NCBI GenBank assembly: GCA_030323885.1
Contig: CM059189.1
Span: 49,008,691 to 49,072,690, forward strand
Reading direction: 5' to 3'
Length of the DNA stretch: 64,000 bases
Source of the DNA: Branchipolynoe longqiensis
Taxonomy: Eukaryota; Annelida; Polychaeta; Phyllodocida; Polynoidae
Part shown: piece by piece, positions 21,573 to 30,950 of the stretch
How positions within the stretch are numbered: the first letter of the stretch is position 1
Layout of the letters: every line of letters begins with the position of its first letter
Made by a program: the position numbers and the translations under genes
The notes under the pieces: model-generated
Databases searched by the model: none
Told to the model about the DNA's origin: nothing
What the model saw: only the letters and a program-made list of their open reading frames with translations

Positions 21573-22017
21573 AATATCTACATATTCTAACAGTATATAT
21601 AGTTTAGTCGCAAAGTAGCCTTACCTTATAAATAGGTCTAGCGTAGTAAATGAAACCAGTGCAAGCCGCTGTTGAATTGTGTCGCAACAATAGATGATTT
21701 CCACCACCAACCCGCCCTCTGATGGCAGTGGCAATAACTAATATGGGTGGCAACTTACTGTGCAGGTTCCCTGGGGAAGTGTACAAATTCATAATTATAC
21801 TGTTAGTTCGTTTTAGATATATATGTGTGCATATATATTTCTCTAACCTCTGGGCAGTAATCACCATAGCTGTGTCTTCACGTGGTGCATTTTATTTGAT
21901 TGTAATTAGACTCAGCCGGTTATATGTAGACTGTTGTACCTGGGTGTTTAGCTGTAGGTAAAACTAGCTATTCTTGTAACACTTGATATTCATATAGCGA
22001 AGCAATTCTAGATTGTA

Positions 22018-23754
22018 GAATGATCAAGACACAGCTAGAGCCGGCGATGAAATATCTGCGATCAAGACACAGCTAGAGTCAGGGATGAAAGATCTGCAAT
22101 CAAGACACAGCTAGAGCCGGCGATGAAAGATCTGCGATCAAGACACAGCTAGAGCCAGGGATGAAAGATATGCGTCAGCAAGCTAGAGCCGGGATAAAGA
22201 TCTGATCAAGACCGCTAAGCCAGGATGAAAGATCTGCGATCAAGACACAGCTAGAGCCAGGGATGAACGATCTGTGATCAAGACACAGCAAGAGTCAGGG
22301 ATGAAAGATCTGCGATCAAGACACAGCTAGAGCCAGGGATGAAAGATCTGTGATCAAGACACAGCTAGAGCCATGGGTGAAAGATCTGCGATCAATACAC
22401 AGCTAGAGCCAGGGATGAAAGATCTGCGATCAAGACACAGCTAGAGCCGGGAATGAAAGATCTGCGATCAAGACACAGCTAGAGTCAGGGATGAAAGATC
22501 TGTGATCAAAACACAGTTCGAGCCGGGTATGAAAGATCTGCGATCAAGACACAGCTAGAGCCAGGGATGAAAGATCTGTGATCAAGACACAGCTAGAGCC
22601 AGGGATGAAAGATCTGCGATCAAGACACAGCTAGAGCCAGGGATGAAAGATCTGTGATCAAGACACAGCTAGAGCCAGGGATGAAAGATCTGCGATCAAG
22701 ACACAGCTAGAGTCAGGGATGAAAGATCTGTGATGAAGACACAGCTAGAGCCAGGGATGAAAGATCTGCGATCAAGACACAGCTAGAGCCAGGGATGAAA
22801 GATCTGTGATCAAGACACAGCTAGAGCCAGGGATGAAAGATCTGCGATCAAGACACAGCTAGAGCCAGGGATGAAAGATCTGCGATCAAGACACAGCTAG
22901 AGTCAGGGATGAATATCTGCGCTCAAGACACAGCTAGAGCCAGGGATGAAAGATCTGTGATCAAGACACAGCTAGAGCCGGGAATGAAAGATCTGCGATC
23001 AAGACACAGCAAGAGCCAGGAATGAAAGATCTGCGATCAAGACACAGCAAGAGCCAGGGATGAAAGATCTGTGATCAAGACACAGCTAGAGTCAAGGATG
23101 AAAGATCTCCGATCAAGACACAGCTAGAGCCAGAGATGAAAGATCTGTGATCAAGACACAGCAAGAGCCAGGGATGAAAGATCTGCGATCAAGACACAGC
23201 TAGAGCCAGGGATGAAGGATCTGTGATCAAGACACAGCTAGAGCCAGGGATGAAAGATCTGTGATCAAGACACAGCTAGAGCCGGGGATGAAAGATCTGC
23301 GATCAAGACACAGCTAGAGTCAGGGATGAAAGATCTGCGATCAAGACACAGCTAGAGTCAGGGATGAAAGATCTGTGATCAAGACACAGCTAGAGCCAGG
23401 GATGAAAGATCTGCGATCAAGACACAGCTAGAGCCAGGGATGAAAGATCTGTGATCAAGACACAGCTAGAGCCAGGGATGAAAGATCTGCGATCAAGACA
23501 CAACTAGAGTCAGGGATGAAAGATTTGCGATCAAGACACAGCTAGAGTCAGGGATGAAAGATCTGCGATCAAGACACAGCTAGAGTCAGGGATGAAAGAT
23601 CTGCGATCAAGACACAGCTAGAGTCAGGGATGAAAGATCTGCGATCAAGACACAGCTAGAGCCAGGGATGAAAGATCTGCGATCAAGACACAGCTAGAGC
23701 CAGGGATGAAAGATCTGCGATCAAGACACAGCTAGAGTCAGGGATGAAAGATCT
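22018..23754. repeat. 38-bp satellite carrying a transposon-end motif, about 45 copies
   Basis: Monomer AGGGATGAAAGATCTGCGAT, then CAAGACACAGCTAGAGCC. The first 16 bases match the terminal repeat AGGGATGAAAGATCTCC of the elements at 3392 and 46547. Variants TCAGGG/CCAGGG, GCGATC/GTGATC and CTAGAG/CAAGAG are interspersed. The first units (22018-22230) are the most degraded. The array ends in GATGAAAGATCTGCACGATG, after which unrelated sequence follows. Confidence 0.95.
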
Positions 23755-23825
23755 GCACGATGTTTACTGTGCTGTAAACCCGCAGCACTGTTTGCGAAAG
23801 CACCTTCTCAACCATTCAGAACTCT

Positions 23826-23867
23826 CACCGATTTATTGATTGGTGGTTGCTTTACGCCGTGTCGGCC
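23826..23867 (-). mobile_element. Extreme 3' end of the RNase-H LINE
   Basis: ATTGATTGGTGGTTGCTTTA and CGCCGTGTCGG match 18646-18678, the last bases of LINE copy 1, in the same orientation. Only about 40 bp remain. This is either a severely 5'-truncated insertion or a SINE-like hitchhiker sharing the LINE tail. The 39-bp satellite starts directly after it. Confidence 0.65.
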
Positions 23868-24250
23868 ACTGTCACTGTAGACCAATACCATACTGCACCA
23901 TGCAGCACCATCAGCGTAGACCAATACCATACTGCACCATGCAGCACCATCAGCGTAGACCAATACCATACTGCACCATGCAGCACCATCAGCGTAGACC
24001 AATACCATACTGCACCATGCAGCACCATCAGCTTAGACCAATACCATACTGCACCATGCAGCACCATCAGTGTAGACCAATACCATACTGCACCACACAT
24101 CACGAACAGCGTAGACCAATACGATACTGCACCATGCAGCACCATCAGCGTAGACCAATACCATACTGCACCACGCAGCACCATCAGCGTAGACCAATAC
24201 TATACTGCACCATGCAGCACAAATACTATGCTGCAGCACTATCAGCGTAG
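23868..24250. repeat. 39-bp satellite, about 9 copies
   Basis: Monomer GCAGCACCATCAGCGTAGAC, then CAATACCATACTGCACCAT. The last unit ends GCAGCACTATCAGCGTA, identical to a half-unit of the 3.4-4.4 kb satellite, so the arrays share ancestry. Open frames on both strands (YCTMQHHQ-type, AAWCSMVLVY-type) are repeat translations. Confidence 0.93.
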
Positions 24251-24379
24251 GTACGGGCGATAATTCAGCCACAACAAGAACAGCTCTTCAATGATAGTAT
24301 ATACTTACTGATCAGTGGAATGGTGCTAGGATAGTGCTCGGAGATATGATAGCAGTGTCTGAACCATGACTACTAAAAT

Positions 24380-24452
24380 GTTTTCTGCACTTCCCTGACA
24401 GTGTTAAGCTTATGGACGAAATCCGCGTTTTCGCGGAAATTCGCCGTTGGTT
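24380..24452. mobile_element. Right-arm fragment of the AGGGATGAAAG element family
   Basis: TCTGCACTTCCCTGACAGTG, TAAGCTTATGG and a CCGCGTTTTCGCGG hairpin resemble the right arms at 4475-4530 (TTCCGCGATTCCTTGACAATG, TAAACTTATGG) and 46775-46860. The terminal CTTTCATCCCT is missing here. With the 38-bp array to the left, 22.0-24.45 kb may be one expanded, decayed member of this family. Confidence 0.5.
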
Positions 24453-24463
24453 AAAGATGCATA

Positions 24464-24690
24464 GTCCGATGAAATATCAAATTTTCAAAACCAAACCGAT
24501 TAGCTAGATTTGATTTGACATATCTCACTTAGATACTGATGCACTTATTAAGCATTTGTTTCTGCGTAGAAGGCAATATTGAGTCAATTTAACAGAACCT
24601 GTTTTGGCAACTCTTGCCAAAACAAATTTTCCATGTTTGCACTCAAAATATCTAAAAAGTTCACCATTTAAAATAAAAGTAACTTTGAAC
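24464..24690 (+). repeat. Dispersed repeat R1, copy 1
   Basis: About 230 bp similar in order to 60117-60373: CAAATTTTCAAAACCAAA, TAGATTTGA, ACTTAGATACTGATG, TATTAAG, ATTTG, ATTGAGTCAATT, GTTTGCACT, AAATATCT. It contains a CTCTTGCCAAAACA-type inverted motif. There is no coding sequence. Family unknown. Confidence 0.65.
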
Positions 24691-24719
24691 TAAGGTAAAG
24701 TAGATACTAATGATCGATC

Positions 24720-24954
24720 TAATTATTTATATTGTACATGGGTTCATTGTATAGTATCACCCCCCCCCCTGCCCCCCCGCCCTCCTCCTCTTTCTTTTCC
24801 CGCCAATGGAAAACCAGCATTCTTGGCCCTACCAATAGGGATCGAGCATTCCTGGTTCCCATCGTTACCAGTGGTCTGCCCACCACCACCAAGCTGTGTG
24901 GCTCCCCTGGACACCACCTGCCTTGAGCCTGAGTGTGGTGATCCTACCCAGCAG
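24720..24954 (+). repeat. Dispersed repeat R2, copy 1, left part
   Basis: TTGTACATGGGTTCATTGTATAG, a C run, ATCGAGCATTCCTGG, CCAGTGGTCTGCCCACCACC and CTGAGTGTGGTGATCC. The same block is present at 51060-51207 plus 56076-56165 (split by Ty3) and, inverted, at 37045-37420. Here it is split by a Harbinger-like MITE after CCAGCAG. Confidence 0.75.
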
Positions 24955-25674
24955 GGGCCGTATGCACCAGTTAAGGCACTAGCCGCGGTTAGCTACCTCA
25001 GGTTAGTGGGGGATTGGAGAAATGTGTGAATTGGTATGCACCAATGTACTAGCCGGGGCGGGTAGCTAACCATGAGTTTATTTATAGATTTGGGAATTCC
25101 CTCCAGTCGACGATATGAATAACGCCGCCAATGAGGCGGGAGCGTTAATAACGGTTCGATGTTATGGTTAATTTGAATAAATTTCACTTATTGCATATGT
25201 AAATCTGTCAAATATGATCGCATTGAATAGATTTGGGTATAATATATTGCCACTGATTCGGCAGCGATGGCGGCGGCCATGTTTAGTTGGCGTTGGACAG
25301 TATGGATATCGACGTCGCTGCGGTGGCAGCGATTTGTTTACTTTACATTCGTTGATTCAACAATATGCATAACGCCGCCAATGTGGCGGCGGCGTTAATA
25401 TCGGTTCGAATTTAGGGTTAAATTGATAAAATTTCACTTATGGCGTATGTAATTCTGTTAAATATGATAGCATTGAATAGATTTAGACCCACACAAACAC
25501 ACTAACCGGCGCGGCTGGCAGTTAAACATGATTTGAAACTCGGGTAGCTTAGCCTAGGCTAAAGTTTGCGGTTAGCGCTGGCACCGATTGGTGCATACCA
25601 AATTTCCACAGTTAGCCGTGTGGAGCTAGCCTAGCCGCGGTTAAGGCCCTAACACCGATTCGTGCATACGGCCC
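24955..25674. mobile_element. 720-bp Harbinger-like MITE, TSD CAG
   Basis: Ends GGGCCGTATGCAC and GTGCATACGGCCC, with further subterminal similarity (AAGGC..CTAGCCGCGGTTA). CAG flanks both sides (24952-24954, 25675-25677), and the related empty site at 56150-56160 reads AGCAGAGGG, supporting a 3-bp duplication. The core holds two related blocks with hairpins such as CGCCGCCAATGTGGCGGCG. GGGC-type ends and a 3-bp TSD fit PIF/Harbinger. No transposase is encoded. A relative is at 45176-45754. Confidence 0.72.
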
Positions 25675-25765
25675 CAGAGGGCGAGGTGGTAGGCCCTGAG
25701 TTCCCATACACACAGCCCTGCCAGCACCACTATGTCTATTTACATCCCACTCAGGCACCACCAGC
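25675..25765 (+). repeat. Dispersed repeat R2, copy 1, right part
   Basis: AGGCCCTGAGTTCCCATACA and CCAGCACCACTATGTCTATT, then ACATCCCACTCAGGCACCAC. It matches the complement of 37052-37120. It ends in a short TA/CATA microsatellite at 25766-25795. Confidence 0.72.
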
Positions 25766-25799
25766 ACCTACATATATATATATACATACATACGCTTGG

Positions 25800-26311
25800 T
25801 CACGTGTACCCGATCAGTAATAGAACATTTGCATTCCCAAATGCAGTGATTGTGAACTCGCTCACGTTGAAGTGTTCGAAGTTGAACGGGTTTACACCTT
25901 TCGTGCCGTTGAACGCCTTGTTTTTCACCAGACTGATGATGATTCGACCGGGGACTTGTGCAGACGGACGGTTGTCTGTGTGGTCTTGAGCCCCCGGGAC
26001 GATGAGATAGGTTGTGACTTCACTTCGTGTGAACGGGTATTTGAATGGTCCCCCCAACTACTCTGCAGCACCATCACTTCCTCGTGAACCGTCACTCGTC
26101 AAACATCTAACTCGATCTTGTTCACCTTCAGTTTGATAGTGACATTGGCGGCCGACATCATGAAGAAATCAGGGTTGTGTGGCTTGAGTGTGAGTCGCAG
26201 ATCCATTCCCGAAGGGAGGAGTTTGGGCTGCGTGCTTAGATCGAGGTCGAGGGAACCGTCCACCGCTTGCTTGCGACGCCCAATCCAACACTTTACATAT
26301 AACATAGCCAC
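25800..26311 (-). pseudogene. Polinton/Maverick-type capsid protein remnant
   Basis: Two minus-strand frames in different registers, 26311-26099 and 26057-25800, together resemble part of the major capsid (double jelly-roll) protein of Polinton/Maverick elements and adintoviruses, often annotated in invertebrates as F54H12.2-like. Visible family features are LLPSGMDLRLTLKP with DFFMM in the first, and YPFTRSEV.T, QVPGRIIISLV, NKAFNGT and NPFNFEHFNVSEF in the second. A frameshift or small deletion near 26060-26100 breaks the protein and neither end is complete. No polymerase, integrase or packaging ATPase gene lies nearby. The identification rests on recalled motif similarity and should be confirmed by search. 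Confidence 0.7.
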
Positions 26312-27690
26312 GTCCTCTTTACATATAACATACCCACATTCACTTTAGATATAGCATATCCATGTCCACTTTACATATAACATATCCACATTCACTTTAG
26401 ATATAACATATCCATGCCCACTTTACATATAACATATCCATGTCCTCCTTACATATAACATATCCACATTCACTTTACATATAACATATCCATCCACTTT
26501 ACATATAACATATCCACATTCACTTTACATATAACATAATCACATTCACTTTACATATGACATATCCACATCCTCTTTACATATAGCATATCCATGTCCT
26601 CTTTACATATAACATATCCACATCCTCTTTATATATAACATATCCACGTCCTCTTTACATATAACATATCCACGTCCTCTTTACATATAACATATCCATG
26701 TCCTCTTCACATATAACATATCCACATCCTCTTTACATATAACATATCCTCGTCCTCTTTACATATATCATATCCACGTCCTCTTTACATATAAAATAGC
26801 TACGTCCTCTTTACATATAACATATCCTCGTCCTCTTTGCATATACCATATCCACGTCCTCTTTACATATAACATATCCACATCCTCTTTTGTTTACATA
26901 TAACATATCCACGTCCTCTTTACATATAACATACCCACATCCTCTTTACATATAACATATCCAGGTCCTCTTTACATATAACATATCCACGTCCTCTTTA
27001 CATATAACATATCCATGTCCTCCTTACATATACCATATCCACGTCCTCTTTACATATAACATATCCACGTCCTCTTTACATATAACATATCCATGTCCAC
27101 TTTACCTATAACATATCCACGTCCTCTTTACATATAAGATATCCACATCCTCTTCACATAAGATATCCTCGTCCTCTTTACATATAACATATCCACGTCC
27201 TCTTTACATATAACATATCCACATTCACTTTAGATATAACATATCCATGTCCTCTTTACATATAACATATCCACATCCTCTTCACATAAGATATCCTCGT
27301 CCTCTTTACATATAACATATCCACATCCTCTTCACATAAGATATCCTCGTCCTCTTTACATATAACATATCCACATTCACTGTACATATAACATATCCAC
27401 ATCCTCTTTACATATAACATATCCACATCCTCGTTACATATAATATATCCATGTTCTCTTTACATATAACATATCCACATTCACTGTACATATAACATAT
27501 CCACATCCTCTTTACATATAACATATCCACGTCCTCGTTACATATAATATATCCATGTTCTCTTTACATATAACATATCCACATCCTCTTTTGTTTAGAT
27601 ATAACATATCCATGTCATCTTTACATATAAAATATCCACATCCTCTTTACATATAATATATCCATGTTCTCTTTACAAATAAGACTGACA
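26285..27690. repeat. 26-bp satellite, about 53 copies
   Basis: Monomer TTTACATATAACATATCCAC, then GTCCTC or ATTCAC. Variants of GTCCTC/ATCCTC/ATTCACT are mixed, with a few short units (TTCACATAAGATATCCTCG) that recur as blocks at about 27150 and 27280-27350. AT-rich and non-coding. It abuts the capsid remnant. Confidence 0.95.
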
Positions 27691-27774
27691 TCTTTATGCA
27701 ATGGTTTGCCTTAAGAAGTGATCAAACAGCTTGGATTGTTATTACGAATGTATTGGTCTGTGAAACCAGCCCGC

Positions 27775-27862
27775 AGATGTGTGAGTGGGTGTGTCTGTGC
27801 GTCAGTGTGTGTCTGTGCGTGAGTGTGTGTGTCTGTGCGTCAGTGTGTGTGCGTGTGTGTGG
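27775..27862. repeat. (GTGTCTGTGCGTCA)n short tandem repeat
   Basis: GTGTGTCTGTGCGTSAG units, about five copies. Confidence 0.85.
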
Positions 27863-27889
27863 AGATGCATTGACTGGAGGACCTTTCTT

Positions 27890-28600
27890 TTTTATATCCT
27901 CTCTTTCCACTCTCTTTTGTGGGAGACCTAACACGGTATTGACGTTTAGTGTGTTGAGTGTGTCGGGCATGTATTGAGTGATAGCCGCGTTGTAGCCTCG
28001 TTATGGGCTGGGCTTGTCGCACTTGGCGGTTTCCTGCCTGGTGTGCTATTAATCAAATATAATCCCACCAAGCTTCAATCCCAGAGCAATCCAGCCATGG
28101 ACCATTATTTACGTTTAATTAAAATACATTAAATCAAGTTGATACAGTTAAATAATTGAAACTCTTACAGTTTGAGTATTCTGAAACAAAACCATATAAA
28201 TTGTTCCAGAATAAAAACCCATACAGAAACCCCCCAAAAATTAAATAATTAAAGCAAATTTGTATATCCTCTCTTTCTGCTCGCTTGTGGGAAACCTAAC
28301 ACAGTATTGACGTTTAGTGTGTTGAGTGTGTCACACATGTATTGAGTGATAGCCGCGTGTAGCCTTGTTATGGGCCGGCTTGTCGCACCTGGCGGCCGCA
28401 GCGGTTTCCTGCCCGGTGTGCTATTAATCAAATCTAATCCCACCAAACTGCAACCTCAGAGCAATCCTTCCATGGACCATTATTTAAGTATAATTAAAAT
28501 ACAAAAACTCAAGTTATTAAAGTTAAATAAAAAAAATTGCTACAGTCTGGTATTCTGACAAAAAATGGACAACATACAAAAGAAATGTTGAATAATTAAA
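27890..28600 (+). repeat. Direct duplication, two units about 370 bp apart
   Basis: Unit 1 (27890-28262) and unit 2 (28263-28600) share TATCCTCTCTTTC, TTGACGTTTAGTGTGTTGAG, TGTATTGAGTGATAGCCGCG, CTTGTCGCACYTGGCGG, TGTGCTATTAATCAAATMTA and CATGGACCATTATTTA in the same order. The motif AATTGCTAYAGTYTRGTATT recurs again at 28600-28690. No coding sequence is supported. The family is unknown, perhaps tandem copies of an AT-rich element. Confidence 0.75.
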
Positions 28601-28687
28601 ATTGCTAGAGTCTAGTATTCTGAACAAATTATAGTAATTGTTCCCGTAAAAGAAAATTAAACTAATAATTTAAATTGCTACAGCTTG

Positions 28688-28688
28688 G

Positions 28689-28752
<64 letters not shown>
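28688..28752. repeat. (TA)n microsatellite
   Basis: About 30 TA dinucleotides, self-complementary. The next 540 bases (28753-29298) hold no gene I can support. Confidence 0.95.
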
Positions 28753-28755
<3 letters not shown>

Positions 28756-29359
28756 CTTGTTTAAAAAAAACGTACACAAGAACACTACTGCTGGTTGTGC
28801 CAGCAAAGAGTCCACTGTACTATATATGTGTAGCAGAATCGTTGGTGCCTGTGCCACATCGCGGGAAAAAAAAGAAGAAAAGATCGCTTCAATTTAAAAG
28901 AAATGAAGATTCACAAAAGACAAAATTCCGACTACACGTGACCACGACAAGCCAGCTACTTTGGGCTGTGCATGAACGGAGGCATGCGCCTGCTCTGGAG
29001 CAATATTATCGGAAGCTGCTGGGAGCGTGGCATTGCCTGTGAATACCAGGCTACCTGCCGGGGCTGGCCGAGCGCCAGCAGGATGATTGACAGCCGTACC
29101 TGCCGTGTTTAGGCCACAAACAAAAATACTTGTTTAGCGCCCACCCTTTAAAATTTGTCCAGGTCGGGTGGGAGTTTTTTTTTTACAATATTTGGTATTT
29201 TGTATGTAGAATGACGGTATACAGGAAGAAGAAAACTAACCATGGTATTCATGGTCAAAAGGCATGATAGGAACGTAAAGAAGACCATAGATACTTTCAA
29301 AGACCCTATAACACTAAGACGGCTCACTCAGCCTGTATTGTGTAATCAAGAGAACAGCC

Positions 29360-29885
29360 AGCGCACCAGGTGGTGGGTTTAGGGATGTGGTGGGGGTTTA
29401 GGGATGTGGTGGGGGTTTAGGGATGTGGTGGGGGTGTAGGTATGTGTGTGTTGGTGGTGTAGGTCTGTTTATGGGTGGGTGTGCTGGGGGTTTAAGTGTG
29501 TGGTGTGTGGGTCGTGGGGGGTGTAGGTGTGTGTGGTTGAGGTGTAGGTGTGTGTGGTGAGGGTGTAGGTGTGTAGTGGTGGTGTGTGTGTGGTGGGTGG
29601 TGTGGTGGGGGTTTAGGGATGTGGTGGGGGTATAGGCATGTGATGGGGGGTTTAGGTGTGTGTGGTGGAGGTTTAGGGCTGTGGTGGGGGTGTAGGTGTG
29701 TGGTGGGAGTTTAGGGATACTACAGATTGTGAGGCGCCACTCTGCAAGACACCCCTACACCTACACCTCCACCACAAACCATGTACACCTCCACCACACA
29801 CACCCTATACACCCACCACACACACCTACACCCCCACCATACACACCTACACCCCAACCACACACACTGTCAAACCCCACCACAC
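29360..29885. repeat. G/T-rich and C/A-rich minisatellites in inverted arrangement
   Basis: 29370-29715 repeats GGTGGGGGTTTAGGGATGTG and GGTGTAGGTGTGTGG units. 29755-29885 repeats the complementary CACCTACACC and CCACCACACACACC. A transcript could fold back. The G-rich strand has many closely spaced GGG runs and is a G-quadruplex candidate. Confidence 0.85.
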
Positions 29886-30024
29886 AGAATGTGTGTATGG
29901 TGGTGGGGGTGGGCGGGGTGGAGATGTGGAGGGGCAGGGTTGGGGTAGCGGTGGTGATGGGAGTTCTATAGGAGTAGCAACACACAACCAGTGGGGACCT
30001 CCCTCCCCCCCCCCCCCCCCCGCT

Positions 30025-30605
30025 TACATCAGAGAGGGGGAGCGGGCTGTGAGGTGTGGTGTGAAAGCGCTAACTGAGGTGGGTGAGGAAGGGGAAGGGG
30101 AGAGGGAGTGTGGGGGAGGAAGAGGGAGTGTGGGGCAGGGTGGGGTGGGGAGGCAGAGAGGGACAGGGAAGGGGGAGGAAGGTGTGGTGAGAGAGCACTT
30201 GAGTGAGTTGGGTGAGGAGAGGGAGGGGGAGAGTGATGTGGGGGAGTAAGTGGGAGGGGGATGCGGAGAGGAAGGGGGAGGAAGGAGGAGGAAGGGGAGG
30301 AGAGGGAGGTGTGGTGTGAGAGAGCTGGGTAAGGTGGATGAGGAAGGAGATAGAGAGAGGGAAGGGTGGGGATGGGAGGGTGAAGGGGAGGGGAAGGGAA
30401 GGGTGGTGAGGCCGGGGGAGGGTGGGGCAGAGGGGGGAGGGGAAGGGGATGGAAGGGGAGTGACGGAAGGGGAGGGAGGGGGAAGGGCGGTGAAGCCCGG
30501 AGGAGGGAGGGTCGGTCGGAGGGAGGGTCAGAGGGCAGGAGGGGGAAGAGGGGGGGGGGAATGAGGGAGGGCGGGGCAGAGGTAGGTGGGGACCAGGCAG
30601 TAGGC
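30025..30605. repeat. Polypurine tract (GGGGAGGAA-type)
   Basis: About 570 bp almost purely A+G on the plus strand (GAGGAAGGGGAGGGG units) with few interruptions. Long proline/serine-rich open frames on the minus strand are its translation. Mirror-like purine tracts can form triplex DNA. Confidence 0.9.
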
Positions 30606-30845
30606 GCAACATCGACCAAATTGAAATGAATCTATCTCTCTTTTTTTATTTTAAACTCACCATTTCGCTTTGTAGTTCTATGTGTTTACATGTGAAACAC
30701 CAGCCAGCAGCTGGGTTGATCAAACCCACCACAAGATGGCACTGCAAAATTTACATTACCATGGGAGAGATAGGGAGTGAGCCGTCTTAGTGTTATAGGG
30801 TCTTTGATACTTTCTAGCTAAAAATTGAACAAGAAAACATTCAAA

Positions 30846-30909
30846 GTGGTCGTAATGCTTGCTACCACCATGGCCCTAACACCACACCCTTGACCGCCTC
30901 TGCTCGCCT

Positions 30910-30950
<41 letters not shown>

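Larger units (their letters stand above)
29299..30805. mobile_element. 1.5-kb non-autonomous TIR element, 9-bp TSD (Mutator-like)
   Basis: Perfect 31-bp terminal inverted repeats at 29299-29329 and 30775-30805, beginning AAAGACCCTATAACACTAAG. The flanks are GATACTTTC on both sides (29290-29298 and 30806-30814), a 9-bp target duplication. Long TIRs with a 9-bp duplication fit Mutator-like elements; Merlin elements can also give 8-9 bp. The interior is a G/T-rich minisatellite, its C/A-rich counterpart and a purine tract, with no transposase. The perfect TIRs and TSD suggest recent insertion. Confidence 0.85.

Noticed and set aside
29370..29720. Interstitial telomere repeat (TTAGGG-like motifs)
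   Set aside because: GTTTAGGGATG occurs inside a GGTGGGGG minisatellite, not as a regular 6- or 7-bp tandem.
30029..30619. Proline-rich extensin-like protein of 196 codons
   Set aside because: Translation of a polypurine tract inside a TIR element; no independent evidence for a gene.
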